Of a stretch of 64,000 nucleotides of DNA, positions 31,477 through 44,123 are shown one piece after another. Made by a program: the position numbers and the translations under genes. The DNA comes from Lathyrus oleraceus (Eukaryota > Streptophyta > Magnoliopsida > Fabales > Fabaceae), in the NCBI RefSeq assembly GCF_024323335.1, contig NC_066583.1, positions 360,784,377-360,848,376 of the forward strand. The letters run 5' to 3'. Each line of letters starts with the position of its first letter. Within the stretch, counting starts at the first letter, position 1. A model generated the notes under the pieces. That model was not told where the DNA came from and did no database searches. It saw only the letters and a program-made list of their open reading frames with translations.

Positions 31477-34165
31477 GTTGATTCTAAAACCCATTGAAGA
31501 TAATGATCCAACGCCATCTCCCAATTTTGAATTCCCTGTATTCGAGGCAGAGGAAGATGATGTTGAAGGGATTCCTGACGAGATTACCCGTCTCCTTGAG
31601 CACGAGAAGAAGATCATTCAGCCGCATCTCGAGGATCTGGAAACAGTCAACTTGGGGTCTGAGGATTGTGTTCGTATGGTGAAGATTGGGGCACTCCTTG
31701 AAGAGTCTGTCAAGAAGGGGTTGATCAGTCTGCTACGAGAATATTCAGATATCTTTGCGTGGTCGTATGAAGACATGCCAGGTCTAGATACAAATATTGT
31801 GCAACATTTCCTGCCTTTGAAGCTTGAGTGCGTGCCTGTGAAGCAGAAGCTCAGAAGAACTCATCCAGATATGGCAGTGAAGATCAAAGAGGAAGTTCAG
31901 AAGCAAATTGATGCGGGGTTTCTGGTGACTTCTACATATCCTTTATGGGTGGCCAATATTGTGCCTGTGCCTAAGAAAGACGGAAAAGCCCGTATGTGTG
32001 TTGATTACAGAGATTTGAATAAGGCTAGTCCTAAAGATGATTTCCCTCTACCACACATTGATATGTTGGTAGAAAATACAGCTAAATTCAAAGTATTTTC
32101 CTTTATGGACGGATTTTCCGGATATAATCAAATCAAGATGGCACCCGAAGATATGGAGAAGACAACATTCATTACACCTTGGGGAACATTTTGTTATCGA
32201 GTGATGCCCTTCGGTTTGAAGAACGCCGGAGCCACGTATCAACGTGCTATGACTACCTTGTTTCATGATATGATGCACAAGGAGATAGAGGTCTATGTTG
32301 ATGATATGATTGCTAAGTCCCGAACGGAAGTTGAACATGTTGAACATTTGTTAAAGATTTTTCAGTGTTTGAGGCAGTTCATACTTCGCCTGAATCCGAA
32401 CAAATGTACCTTTGGAGTCCGTTCCGGCAATTTGTTGGGTTTTGTTGTCAGCGAGAGAGGTATTGAGGTTGGTCCTTCAAAGGTCAAAGCAATACAAGAG
32501 ATACCTGCACCCAAAATTGAGAAGCAAGTCCGAGGTTTTCTTGGCCGCTTGAACTACATTTCCAGATTTATATCCCGCATGACTGCCACATGTGCGCCAA
32601 TATTCAAGCTCCTCCAGAAAGATCAGTCTCATGATTGGACCGAGGATTGCCAGAAAGCTTTCGACAGTATCAAAGAGTATCTGTCTGAACCTCCGATCTT
32701 GTCTTCGCCTGTAGAAGGAAGACCTCTGATCATGTATTTGACTGTTCTTGAAGACTCGATGGGTTGTGTACTCGGTCAGCAAGACGAATCAGGGAAGAAG
32801 GAATCTGCTATCTACTACCTCAGTAAAAAGTTCACTGATTGTGAGTCTCGGTACTCAATGCTTGAGAAGACGTGCTGTGCGTTGGCTTGGGCTGCTAAGC
32901 GGTTGCGCCAGTACATGATAAATCATACAACTTGGTTGATATCCAGAATGTATCCAATCAAGTACATTTTCGAGAAGCCTGCTTTAACTGGGAGGATTGC
33001 CCGTTGGCTGTTGTTGTCTGAGTATGATATCGAGTATCGAGCTCAGAAAGCTATCAAAGGTAGTATTTTGGCTGACCATTTAGCGCATCAGCCGATTGAA
33101 GATCATTAGTCTGTTCAGTACGACTTCCCAGATGAGGAGATTCTGTATTTGAAAATGAAAGATTGTGATGATTGTGATGAGCCTACACTTGATGAAGGTC
33201 CGGAACCTGGTTCTAGATGGACGATGGTGTTTGATGGCGCTTTGAATCAGTATGGTAATGGAATTGGGGCAGTAATCATTACTCCACATGGAACACATAT
33301 TCCGTTTACAGCAAGGCTAACTTTCAAATGCACGAATAATATGGCTGAGTATGAAGTCTGTATTATGGGATTAGAAGAATGTATTGATTTGAGGATCAAG
33401 CATCTTGATGTGTATGGTGATTCGGCCCTGGTTGTCAATCAGATCAAGGGTGAATGGGAGACGAATCATCCTGGTCTCATTCCGTATAGAGATTATGCAA
33501 GAAGGATTTCAACATTCTTTACAGAAGTTGACTTTCATCATATTCCTCGAGAAGATAATCGGATGGCAGATCCGCTTGCTACGCTTGCTTCCATGATTGT
33601 AGTCAAGTATTGGAATGAAGTTCCCAATATCACCGTGATGCGCTTGGATAGACCAACTCACATATTTGCATTTGAAGAAGTGAAAGATGACAAGCCTTGG
33701 TATTTTGATATCAAGAATTTCCTCCAGAACCAGGTCTACCCGCCTGGGGCATCTGTGAAAGATAGGAAAACTTTGAGAAGGTTGTCAGGCAGTTTCTACC
33801 TCAGTGGTGAAGTGCTGTATAAGAGAAATTATGACATGGTTTTTCTCAGATGCGTGGATAGACACGAAGCAAACCTGTTGATGACTGAGGTCCATGAGGG
33901 TTCATTTGGTACTCACTCCAATGGACATGCCATGGCTAGAAAGATGTTGAGAGCATGCTACTATTGGCTGACAATGGAGTCTGACTGCTGCAAATATGTG
34001 AAGAAATGCCACAAGTGTCAGATTTATGCGGATAAGATTCATATTCCTCCGACACTTCTGAATGTGATCTCATCACCATTGCCTTTCTCTATATGGGGAA
34101 TTGACATGATTGACATGATTGAACCGAAGGCGTCCAACGGACACAGGTTTATTCTCTGTACAGAT
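31477..34165 (+). pseudogene. Ogre pol of unit 2: RT, RNase H, second RNase H, truncated integrase
   Basis: The frame opens after the intron. RT motifs are VPKKDGKARMCVDYRDLNKA and VYVDDMIAKS (YVDD at 32293-32304). RNase H follows (SKKFTDCESRYSMLEKTCCA). One TAG at 33107-33109 replaces a CAG of unit 3. The same frame then gives a second RNase H typical of the Tat clade, with acidic residues in VFDGA, MAEYE, YGDSALV and REDNRMAD. The integrase zinc domain (HEGSFGTH, CHKCQ) and the first core Asp (WGIDMIDMI, codon 34103) are present. Homology ends near 34165, so the rest of the DDE core and the C-terminus are deleted. The product could not integrate DNA. Confidence 0.88.
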
Positions 34166-37100
34166 CTATGGAGTCTTGCCATTTGCAGGCTACCATTCCA
34201 TCAAATAAATTTGAGCTTTTATCCAATTATTTGCACTCTTATTTGTTTCAATTCAACAAATGTTTTGCATGTTTTAATTGATAAAATGTCATTGTTTTAA
34301 ACAAATAAAATTTTTCAAAATTTTGTTTTAAACAAAGTGAATATTCACAATGATGAAAGGATACTCAAGAATTTCTCAGTGCTCTCCCAAGGGTGGCATG
34401 ATTTCCAACAGGATAAGACATTTGTTCATATTCCTGGCATGGTTGTATCCTCTTTCTCCAGATTGTTGGGGTTGTTCCCTAAGCAGAGCTTCTGTTGATA
34501 TTTTGTTCCATAAGCAGAGTGTTGGTGGAGGACTTCACGATTCTCTCCAACAGTATTCTCTCCTTAGCATGGGTGTTTTCCGTTTGGAAGATTCAGTGGT
34601 TGGTGGATTGACATCCCGGTACTTCATCACTCTCCTCAGCACAGTCGCTAGCAGAGTTGTTGATATGATATACTTCATCTATGCTATATCTCCCCAACAG
34701 AGTTGGCATCTTCAGCAGAGATGGTTGGGTGGTGATCTACCATTCATAGATTTGGTTATTTTCCTGATGCTTTTGATCCCCAGTAGAGTGGCTTATGGCA
34801 GAATCTACTTGTGTGATCTATTTCCCCTCAGTGGGTTTATCCCCAATAGAGTTGCTGACAGTATTCCCAGTAGAGTTTCTTGTGCGGCTAGATTCTACTT
34901 GTGTATTCTGTTCTCTTCGGCAGTTCTTACTTGTACAGTGAACTCTGGTTTCCCAGTTAATACTGAGAATCCCCTGTAGAAATCTCAGGATTTCTCCACT
35001 TCCCCAACAGATTTGTCTTTGTGGCAGTTTTCTGCCTGTTGAGAATTTTTGTTCCCTAGTTGGGTTGATTGATGATCCATCACTCAGAGATTTTGTGATT
35101 TCTTTGACATCTCTGATCTTTTGCTCTCCAGCAGATCTTTGCTTTTTTAGCAATTCAGATCTCCAGCAGATTGGCTTTCCAGTTGGATTTCTGGGATTTT
35201 CCTCTGGAAGTGTAGTATCGGGCGTTTGATTCCTGGGCCTGTTTGTGTTAGATATGTATGTTTTGTCAGCATCCATCAAACATAAATCACGCATATTCAT
35301 GCATACTCATAAACACTTAGATATTCATCCTGTATTTTTTGCCATATATCTGTTGTTTGTTGTCTCCTACTAGTGGTGATAAAGATCTCTCCAGTAGATC
35401 TCCCCCAAGCAGATGTCGGGTGTTTAAATCTCTCAATATAGAGTCAGCCCCGTAAGTAGAAAGTGTATGTCTTTCTTTCTGCAGTTCCCCACTGAGATAT
35501 ATCCTCGTGGATGACGGTTGTTTCCGTTTCCTCCCAACACATATATTGGGATGGATCTTCCTATTGAGTTATATCCTCATTAGGACGGGTCTTGATTCAG
35601 TCTGTCTTTTCGGTTCGATCCCGAATTGGCTATTTTTCAACTGTCTTTTGTATTTCCCTGTGGAATAAATGAATGAATTTCCCAGTAACCGACAATAATT
35701 CTTTTTATCCCCAGCGGAGTTTGGGCCTCTACCCAGTAACCGGTAGTTGTGAGTCCTATGTTCCCTTTTCCCTCTTGGCGGAATTTGTGGTTATATACCT
35801 TTTATTCCTTAGCAAGAGTCGGTGGTTTTCTACCCAGTATTCGGTAGTCGTAAGCCCTATTATTTTTTCTTGCTCCTCAGCAGTTGGTGGTTTGTTATAA
35901 ACCCTATTCTTTTTCCCATGCGGAGTTGTGATTCTTTCATTCCCCACGCAGTGAGTTGTTGGTTTTCTACCATGTATTCGGTAGTTATAAATCCTACTTC
36001 TATCCCCTAGCAGAAGTAACTGTTGTGGTTCATTCTGGTTGATGGCGGATTTTGTGGTATTCTACCCCGTATTCGGTAGTTGTAAATCCTATGTTATTGT
36101 TGTCTCCCCAGTGGAGTCTGTGCTTTCTTGTGGATAATTTCCGTATGCTAGCAATTTTATCCTCAGTCAGGGTTTCTGGTCTTCTACCCCGTATTCGATA
36201 GTTGTAAATCCTAATTTCTCCCTTTTGCAGAGTTAACCTTGTTGTTCATCCTAATCGATGATGGTTACTCTTTGTGGTTATCTTCATCCAGTATTCGATG
36301 TTGATATTCCCTCTTTCTTCTGGGTAATTGCCGTATGCTAGCAATTGTATCCCCAGCAGATTTTTCCTTGTGGATAATTGCCGGATGCTAGCAATTTTAT
36401 CCTCAGTGGGTCCTTTCACCATATGCCAGTGATTTGTTCCCCGGATCATTGATGTTTATCAATGCATCCACGGTGAGTCCTCTTTCATTTACCCTTTTGT
36501 TGGTAATGTTGTTGCTCCCTTTGATCGGTCATCTTTATATACCTAGTTTTGGTATCCCGATGCCTTTCTTTTCAGTTGATTTATCCTTTATCGACCCAGT
36601 AGCCGGTTGTGGATAATCTTCCATGCGAGTATACTATCCACGTTCTGACGGTAATGGATAATATATCTCATGCACTCTTCAGTCGAAGCCTGTTGTGTTT
36701 CCCAGTCGAGTAAGATTCCTGTTCCTTTTGCGGAAGCACATTTTCATTTGTTTCTTGGATAATTGTCGGATGCTTGCAATTTATCCCCTGCGAGTTATCT
36801 TTCGTTTACCCTGTTGTTGTTGGTAACAATTGTTTCTCTTTTCGGTTGGTCACCTATTATATACCCAGTAACTGGTATCCCTGGTGTTTCCTTCCATGCG
36901 AGTATATTGTCTACGTTCTGACGGTAATAGATAATATATCTCATGCGAGTATACTATCCACGTTCTGACGGTAATGGATATTATATCTCATGCGCTCTTT
37001 GGGTTTTTTTCCCATTTGAGTAAGATTCGTTTTCCCGTTGCGGAGTCGAATGTCAATCCTGTAAGTCGATTTGCTTTTGCAAGCCCTACTTTCGGATGAT

Positions 37101-38021
37101 GAGTGTTTTGGCATATATACCAATTCACACTTTGGTCGGTCACCTATTATATACCCAGTAACCGGTATCCCTGGTGTTCCTTCTTTTTTGCTCCCTATTA
37201 TGACCTTGGTCCCCTGTGGAGTCAGATTTTCCTGAGTCGATGTACCTTTTTCAGGTCTTTCTCAGATGTTTCGGTTGATTGATATCTCTCACCCTTATAC
37301 TGGTCTTAGATATTCATTCTTCCTGAGCTTGTTGTTTTTTCACCCTTATACCGGTGTTTAGATCACATGTCTCTTTGAGTTTGTTACCCTTATACCGGTA
37401 ACACCTCACCTTGCAGATTTTTCCCAAGATAGTCTCTTTGTTAGACATTCCCCGGTGGAGTTCCTGTTGTGATTTTTACCCTTTTGCTGTATTGGCGTTT
37501 TCCCCAATATATGTAGTTTTCTCCGGCAGGGAGGTTCTGTGTGAATCTTTCCCCAGTCCGAGCTCGGATTTTTATCCGAAGTATCCTTTGTGGATAGTTT
37601 GAGTCAGCTTGAGTCTTTCCAATGGATGTGTCTTCCTTTGGAATTCTTCTTTTCCCAGCTTGAGTCCTTCAGTCCCTAGTGAGGTCTCCGGTCCAGTCGT
37701 GTCCTGCTCACGCTGTATCTAGTTCGTTTTCCCTAGTTCAGAGTCGTGTCCTACTCACGCATTCTTTTTCTTGTCCCCATGAGAGTCCTGTTAGAGTCTC
37801 TGTTCCTGGTGAGTGTATTACTCCGATTGATCGTCTTTTCTTCTTGGTGGACCCATATTCACCACAGAGTTTTGTTTGTTTTGCATGCATACATTTGCAT
37901 CATGAGGTCTCTTAGGGACCAAAATTTGTCTCATTATTGTTATTTAAGCCCATTCTATCGCGTCGAGATGAAGATTTTAACCTTCACTTTTCCGGCTAAA
38001 ATGACCTTAAATAGGGGCATC
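34166..38021 (+). other. Ogre unit 2, 3' untranslated region and polypurine tract
   Basis: After an A/T-rich start (34190-34350) come about 3.7 kb without a gene. This part is built from diverged short repeats: CCCCAGCAGAG-type blocks at 34380-35500, TACCCAGTAACCGGTA and TACCCCGTATTCGGTAG blocks at 35670-36250, and CGTTCTGACGGTAAT blocks at 36600-37000. The purine tract AAATAGGGGCATC precedes LTR2. Open frames up to 209 codons are repeat translations. Confidence 0.82.
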
Positions 38022-41000
38022 TGTAAGACCCCAATTTTGTCCCTAAGATCCCTCATGGCATCATATCATAACATTGCATTGCCTCAAGGATCATTGGACA
38101 CCTTGCTTCCTCCCCTGTGGGTGGGGATCTTTTTGAGAGTATTTCTTGATCACCAAGCATGTTTGCATTTGTATATCATTTCTTTTCTCCTAACCACTAA
38201 CAAAAAGTACAAAAAATATGTCATCTAACCTTTGTCTTACAGATGAAGCAATCACAGGTCAAGGCAATTAAAGGCAGTCATTGAGCAATAGATGGTGGTC
38301 ATTCTTGAGATTTGGACCCCACAATCATTCACAAGAGTTAATGTGAACTATGATGTCATTTTGAAGCAAAATCCCAAGTGGTAGAGGCTTGAGTTTCATC
38401 AGAACATTGTCAAATCATCTGAAGACCTAGAAAGTCAACTGCAAAGTCAACCGTGGATTTGGAGGTGGGAAGTGATTAGAAATACTTCATTCATGTTCAA
38501 ACAAGTCTCATTTGACATTTCAAACACTCACATTGAAGAATTTGAGGTCCAGTCAAAAATTTCCCAAAATAAAAAGTGACCTATAATTCAAACTTTCCAA
38601 AAATGGAAAGATTTTGAACCAACTTCAACTTCATCTTAGATCATCAAGAAAGCTTCAAATGAAATTTTGTTGAACATGAAAGTTGTAGATCTTTCTCTCC
38701 CATTTCCAAAAAGTCCAAGATCATGAATTTCTCATGGATGGTTAAGGAGATATGATCCAATCATGGCAAAGTGTGCATGGGACTTCAAATGAGCATAACT
38801 TTTCAACCAAGGCTCCAAAATGAGTGGTTCTTTTTGCATTTTGTTCATCATAACATGCACTTTCCAAATGTACCATTACATGACATGAATTGCATTTGCA
38901 TGGTCTTTAGCTCATTCATGAAGTTTTTAAAGAGAAATTTCATAAAACCATTTTTAATGATCATATGCATACAAAACCATTTCCAAAGCTTGCATGGGAT
39001 ATTTTTAAGTGATTTTGGTTCAACAAAAAAGCACTGTTCACATGGCTACCACATGCATGAGATGAAAAACCATTTTTGCACATACACCTCATAAGTGATT
39101 AATCTCATTTGCATTTGGCCTAAACAGATTTTAAACATGATTAGCAAGACCTATATAAGGTTAATCCCAACTGTTTTCATCATTAACTACCATTTTCAGA
39201 TCTGAATCTCAAAATTCTCCAAACTTTTCTCTCAAATTTTTCTTGCAATTCTTCACACAAGATGCATTTCTATTGATTGATTCATGATCCTGAAGTGTTC
39301 TTGAGAAGATTTGAACGTGGAATTGGAAGGAATCGTGCCTGTTTGGTTCATACTCAAAGCTTGAAGCATCCATGGAATTTTCAAAATCTACTGGATTCGT
39401 GTGCAATTGAGCTTCAATCTCTCCTTCAATCATCTCCACAAGCATCATAGAAGAGTTTTGGAACATCACAAGCCTTGGATAGCACGATTCAAAGGATCTG
39501 CACTTCAAGAGGTCACAATTCGCATCTCATAATTTTGAAATCTATTGCTATAATGTTGTAGATCTTGTTGTCCTGATGATTCTGAGCTTTGAATCGTGAA
39601 TTTTCATGCACTATTGACTGAGTTAGGTTAGTTTAAAGTTTCATGGATGAATGTTATCTTGCTCGATTCTCTCTAATTAGGATGATCCATGCTTAGTTAT
39701 TGATTGATCTTGAATCTACGTGAAAAATGCTGCATGATGATGTCCTTGCTTTGAATTTCTGGAGAAAATTTTTTGAGCTTGCATGAACACGTGTACTGTT
39801 CATCTTCTTCATGAGGAAGAAGATGAAGATCAAGCAATGGCCACGGTTTTGTGTTTTCTGCAACGTTTTTTTGCGCCTTGCCACGCTAGCCTAGGGTTCG
39901 TTCATGATTGGTCCACCTAGTTGCCACGCATTGCCTTGTTTGCATTTCTGTTGGCTCATATCATTTTGACCTGTACACGCAAGCATTGACCGTGCCACCT
40001 CAATAAATGAAATGGTGCGTTTAGCACCTTGGCGCGCCACTTATTCAAATCCTCACCTAGATCGATTCCTGGCTGCAATAATAATTTCAAATGCTTCATG
40101 TTTTCTCCATTTTCCCTCCACATTTCCAATGTTATGCTTCACATGTTTTTTTAATTTTTTCTCAACTTGTAAATTGCATAATAATTTGAAAATTGATCCA
40201 AAAAATACCTGTTTTTTTGCATAATGATCCTTGAGATGTCTATTATTTTTTGATCATAATTTCCAAAGTTGTGCTTGGCTGGATTTTATTTTGTGCTAGG
40301 ATGTTTGAGTACATATGCTTACTTGACCTTGCCTTGCTTATTCCATTGTGAAATGCTTGTTTCTTATCCAATGAATGTGAAATTTTGCATGATGAAACTA
40401 GATACATTGCTTGACATTTTGGTGTTGGTTTGGTATTTTTCCTATGCTCCATTGCTGTTTTATGATTGTGCTAATTTGGTGTGACAATTTGTGTCACACC
40501 TTCTGATGTTCAACTTGTATGATGTGTTTTCCATGCTAAATGATGTTCAATGCTTCTGATTTTTGGTATGTGGATCATGTTGGATGTCTTGAATGAGCAT
40601 GAATTTTCTCAAATTTATTTGAATCATTTCTGTTTTGATTTGAATTTTTCATTCATGTTGATCACATATGAGCTTTGAAATTGCCTTGAACTTCTCTTGA
40701 TCATGAAATGCTTTTGGTGATTGATTTTGATATGAGACTTTTTGGAATGTGTCAAGATGTGATTGAAGTTGATTCATGTTAAATTTGAACTCCTGCTTTA
40801 AATTTTTTCTCCATCTTTGACCCTAGGCTTTGACCTAGTGGTTTGTGGCTTACATTTGAGCTTTGATTTCAGGTTGAGCATCCAAATGCCATGGTTAATG
40901 ATGCTTCATCACTTGAACATTGATGTTTGCTTGTGATTACTAACATTTTTGTGTCTTGTAGGTTGATGCTAACTCATTTGAGTTTGCCTTTGGCTTACAC

Positions 41001-43101
41001 ATTTTGTACATTGGGATTGTCTGTTGCTTATTGACTGTTGTCTATTTGTCTGAGCATTGTACTGATTTGTTTAGTTGTTTCCACAGGTACATAAGTTGCT
41101 TTAAGTTCATTTTGAACTTTGCTTTGCTTGGTTGCTTAACCACTTAGGTATAATCCCTCTTCTTCATGTAGTCTGGAAGACCTACTGTTATTGGTAGGCA
41201 CCTGTCTGAAGCCCTCCTTAAGAGGCAATGTTTGTGCTTGTTTAATTTTGTGCCAAGCAGGAAAAGTCCTCTTATGAGGCAATTGGCAGATAAAAGAGAT
41301 GTGTAATCCATCTCCTGCTACTCAGTGTGTCATTCACTTTGCTCACACCATGTGTTGATGCATTGTGAATAATAACCCAAGATCTTATAGAGTCAATCAC
41401 TTGTGGAGAAGAGTTCCTACTTTCTGAACTCCCACACCTTCTATTGTTTAAGAGCTCTCCCAGGCCAGGGATAAGAGCCATGAGGCACACCCCTCATCTC
41501 CATTTCATCTGCTTCACCCTAACTCTCAATGTTAGGGTTAAGAGCTCAAAATACCCCATTCCAGTTGGTTGTAAAGCCTAACCTTGCTTGAGCCTAATTG
41601 ATTGTATATAGTGTGTGCTAATTGACTTGTTTGTTTGCTTACTTGATTCATCTGTGCATATTTGCTTATGTGTGCCTCTGTGCATTTATCATCATTACTT
41701 GTACATCATTTCATGATCATTGTTCATACCTTTGTGACATCTTTGTTTGTCTATTGTGGAGTCAATTGTAAGTCCATTTAGTGCAGTTGTTTCCTATGAT
41801 CTGGAAGGAGTTGGGACTAAGACCATTGATTGGCATCCCATTTCCTTGGAGTCGAGTGTAAGACCATTTATTGGCAACTTGTTTCCTCTTGCTTATTGCA
41901 TTTGTTTTGCTTGTTGTGTGTGAGGAGTCAATTGTAAGTCCCTTTATTGGCAGTTGTTTCCTATGATCATTCCTTAGAGATTGGTATAAGTCCAGTGATT
42001 GGCATCCGGTATCCATGTTTTTTGTTTTAGGAGATTGGTGTAAATCCATTGATTGGTATCCGGTATCCATCTTTGTTTTGTGAGATTGGAATAAGTCCAT
42101 TGATTGGCATCCGGTATCCATTTACTTTGTTCATCTGTTATTGCTTGTTGCCTATTCCAAAGGAATCACTTGGATCATCTACATATGATCTCAAGAGGTG
42201 AACATCTAAGAAGTTTTACATCCTCACCCTCCCACCTTTTGTTTCTTTAAACCTCCATTTGCATGTTGATTCAAACTTGAAAACTATTGTGCAAACATTT
42301 TCATTTCTTTTCAAATTAGAAACCTAGGCCTTAAGCCTCTGATCTTTTCAAACTTCATTTTCACAATACTTCTTTTGAATTGAATTCTAATCATACTTTG
42401 ACCATCTTTTTGTGAATAAATTCTAATTGATTAATTCCACTCATTCAATTGTTTTGTGGCTTAGTCCACTTCCTGATAAGTTTTCATACATTAGCCATAT
42501 GTTTGATTCATCCTAGTTGGTTGATGTTAATCTCACCTTTTGTCCTTAGTGATTGAATTGTAAGACTTCCTTGCTTATTATAGGGTTAACCCCTCACTAG
42601 CAAGTTGAAGCTTTTCTCACATGGTGGACTTGTTGTTTGTATAGGTTGAGTTTTCTCCCGTGGATAACGAAAGACCTTAGGGCTTTTGTTTTAAAATCAA
42701 TTCACCCATATTTTGGAAATCTTTTAGCCGAACTACGGCGTTTTGATCCTTACCTTCCATGGAAAGGTACGTAGGCAACGGGTTCATCCGTTCAAACACA
42801 AAAATAATAACTTGTATATTCTTTTCTCAAACCCTTCAATCATGTTTGCACAATAAATATTTCATAAACAAATAACACTTCGTACAACAAGTTGGGTGCC
42901 TAACACCTTTCCATTGCGTAATTAACCCCTTACCCCGATCTCTGATCTTTCATTAGTTTTCTATGTGTAAAACTTCTTAGGCTTTTGTTCGCTTTTTAGC
43001 CATTCCTTTGGATAAATAAAAGTGTGGTGGCGACTCGATTCCTTGTATGCTTTGCTTTTGGTTTAATCAATAAATCATAAAGCGACGAATACACCGCTAC
43101 A
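38022..43101 (+). repeat. Ogre LTR2, full length (5080 bp)
   Basis: It starts TGTAAGACCCC and ends CCGCTACA. It is a near-identical copy of LTR1, lacking one 37-bp block near 42890. It follows the 3' UTR of unit 2 and precedes the PBS of unit 3, so it serves both units. Confidence 0.93.
39152..39159 (+). promoter_or_regulatory. Putative TATA box of Ogre LTR2
   Basis: TATATAAG occurs at the same relative position as in LTR1. It is the expected promoter for the unit 3 transcript. Confidence 0.55.
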
Positions 43102-43107
43102 GAAAAG

Positions 43108-43125
43108 TGGCGACTCTGCTGGGGA
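43108..43125 (+). promoter_or_regulatory. Ogre unit 3 primer-binding site
   Basis: TGGCGACTCTGCTGGGGA begins six bases after the LTR end. It is identical to the E2 site. TGGCGACTC also occurs exactly 80 bp upstream within the LTR (43028-43036). Confidence 0.88.
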
Positions 43126-44123
43126 GATAAATATCCTTGGTGGTTTTGCCTACTTTTCACCCTTGTTGTGTGATATTGTTTATTTGTTATGTGACATATT
43201 TTTGTACAATTTGGGATTACTGTATTGATTGTAATGCTTGAATTGCTTGATATACAATTGTTGTTTGCTTGGTGATCTCTGTGAGGTGAGTTCTATACCC
43301 GAACTCGAGTGCACCTTAGGATAGGAGAATGGCATAGTCTTGTCGACTTGTGTGGAGTATTCCTTAGCAAGTTGACTTGCTAGTCCATTCACTTGGTGGA
43401 GGTCATGTTGGATTAATAATGTCACATAAGTCATTTGTGGTTAGGCATTATTCTTTCAATCATGTGCCTTAGAAGCCAAGGACCTTAGTTTACCAAGCCC
43501 ATCTTGGCCTATTTTTAGGACGTAGTGCGGAAGTCGTTCAGATGTAAGATCTGATGCGATTGTTATGCGATACTACACTCATAAGAGTCTCTCTTGAGAA
43601 TATTTTTGGAATTCGAGTATTCGTTCCTCCGATAATATCTGAAAGATGGGATGATGACTATGGGAACCTCTGGTAGAACATGCTCGACATGTTTAAACCA
43701 TAGTACACTCCCTTTGGGTGGTTCTTAACCGAGACTCCATGCTCGTGACTCTCAACAAACCCGTGATTCATGGTTGAGTCGTTCAGACATCCCTAATATC
43801 AATGGAACCTGGGTGTTGATAAGGTGTAAACCCTAATCCACCAAAACAGATGATTGATATTAAGGATGATTGAGCCGGTTCATGTACCGTTAATATCAAT
43901 GGAACTTGGGTGTTGATAAGGTGAAAACCATAATCCACCAAAATGGATGATTGATATTAAGGATACTATGAGCTTTCCCATGACCTTTGTTTGGTGTGTT
44001 TTGCTTGATCCTTGAGTGTGGTTGTTGCATTCATACATTCATGCATTCATCTGCATTCATGTCATCAGAAAATCAGAAAATTTTCAAGGAACTTAAAGGG
44101 GTTTATTTGCAAAATTTTCAGAC
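43126..44123 (+). other. Ogre unit 3 leader (complete)
   Basis: About 1 kb without a gene lies between PBS and ORF1. It has a near-repeated block (GTTGATAAGGTG ... AATCCACCAAAA at about 43815-43850 and 43914-43945). It also has an inverted repeat, ATTGATATTAA at 43853-43863 and TTAATATCAAT at 43890-43900. Much of it matches the E2 leader. Confidence 0.85.

Noticed and set aside
34350..34979. 209-aa plus-strand ORF
   Set aside because: It lies in the Ogre 3' UTR repeats and has no domain; it is low complexity in Cys, Ser and Leu from the repeat.
15961..43101. One giant Ogre with LTR1 and LTR2 as its pair
   Set aside because: A third LTR with its own purine tract and leader lies between them, and LTR2 is itself followed by a PBS and another full internal region, so shared-LTR tandem units fit better.
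43108..43125. tRNA gene fragment
   Set aside because: It is a primer-binding site complementary to a tRNA end; no cloverleaf is present.
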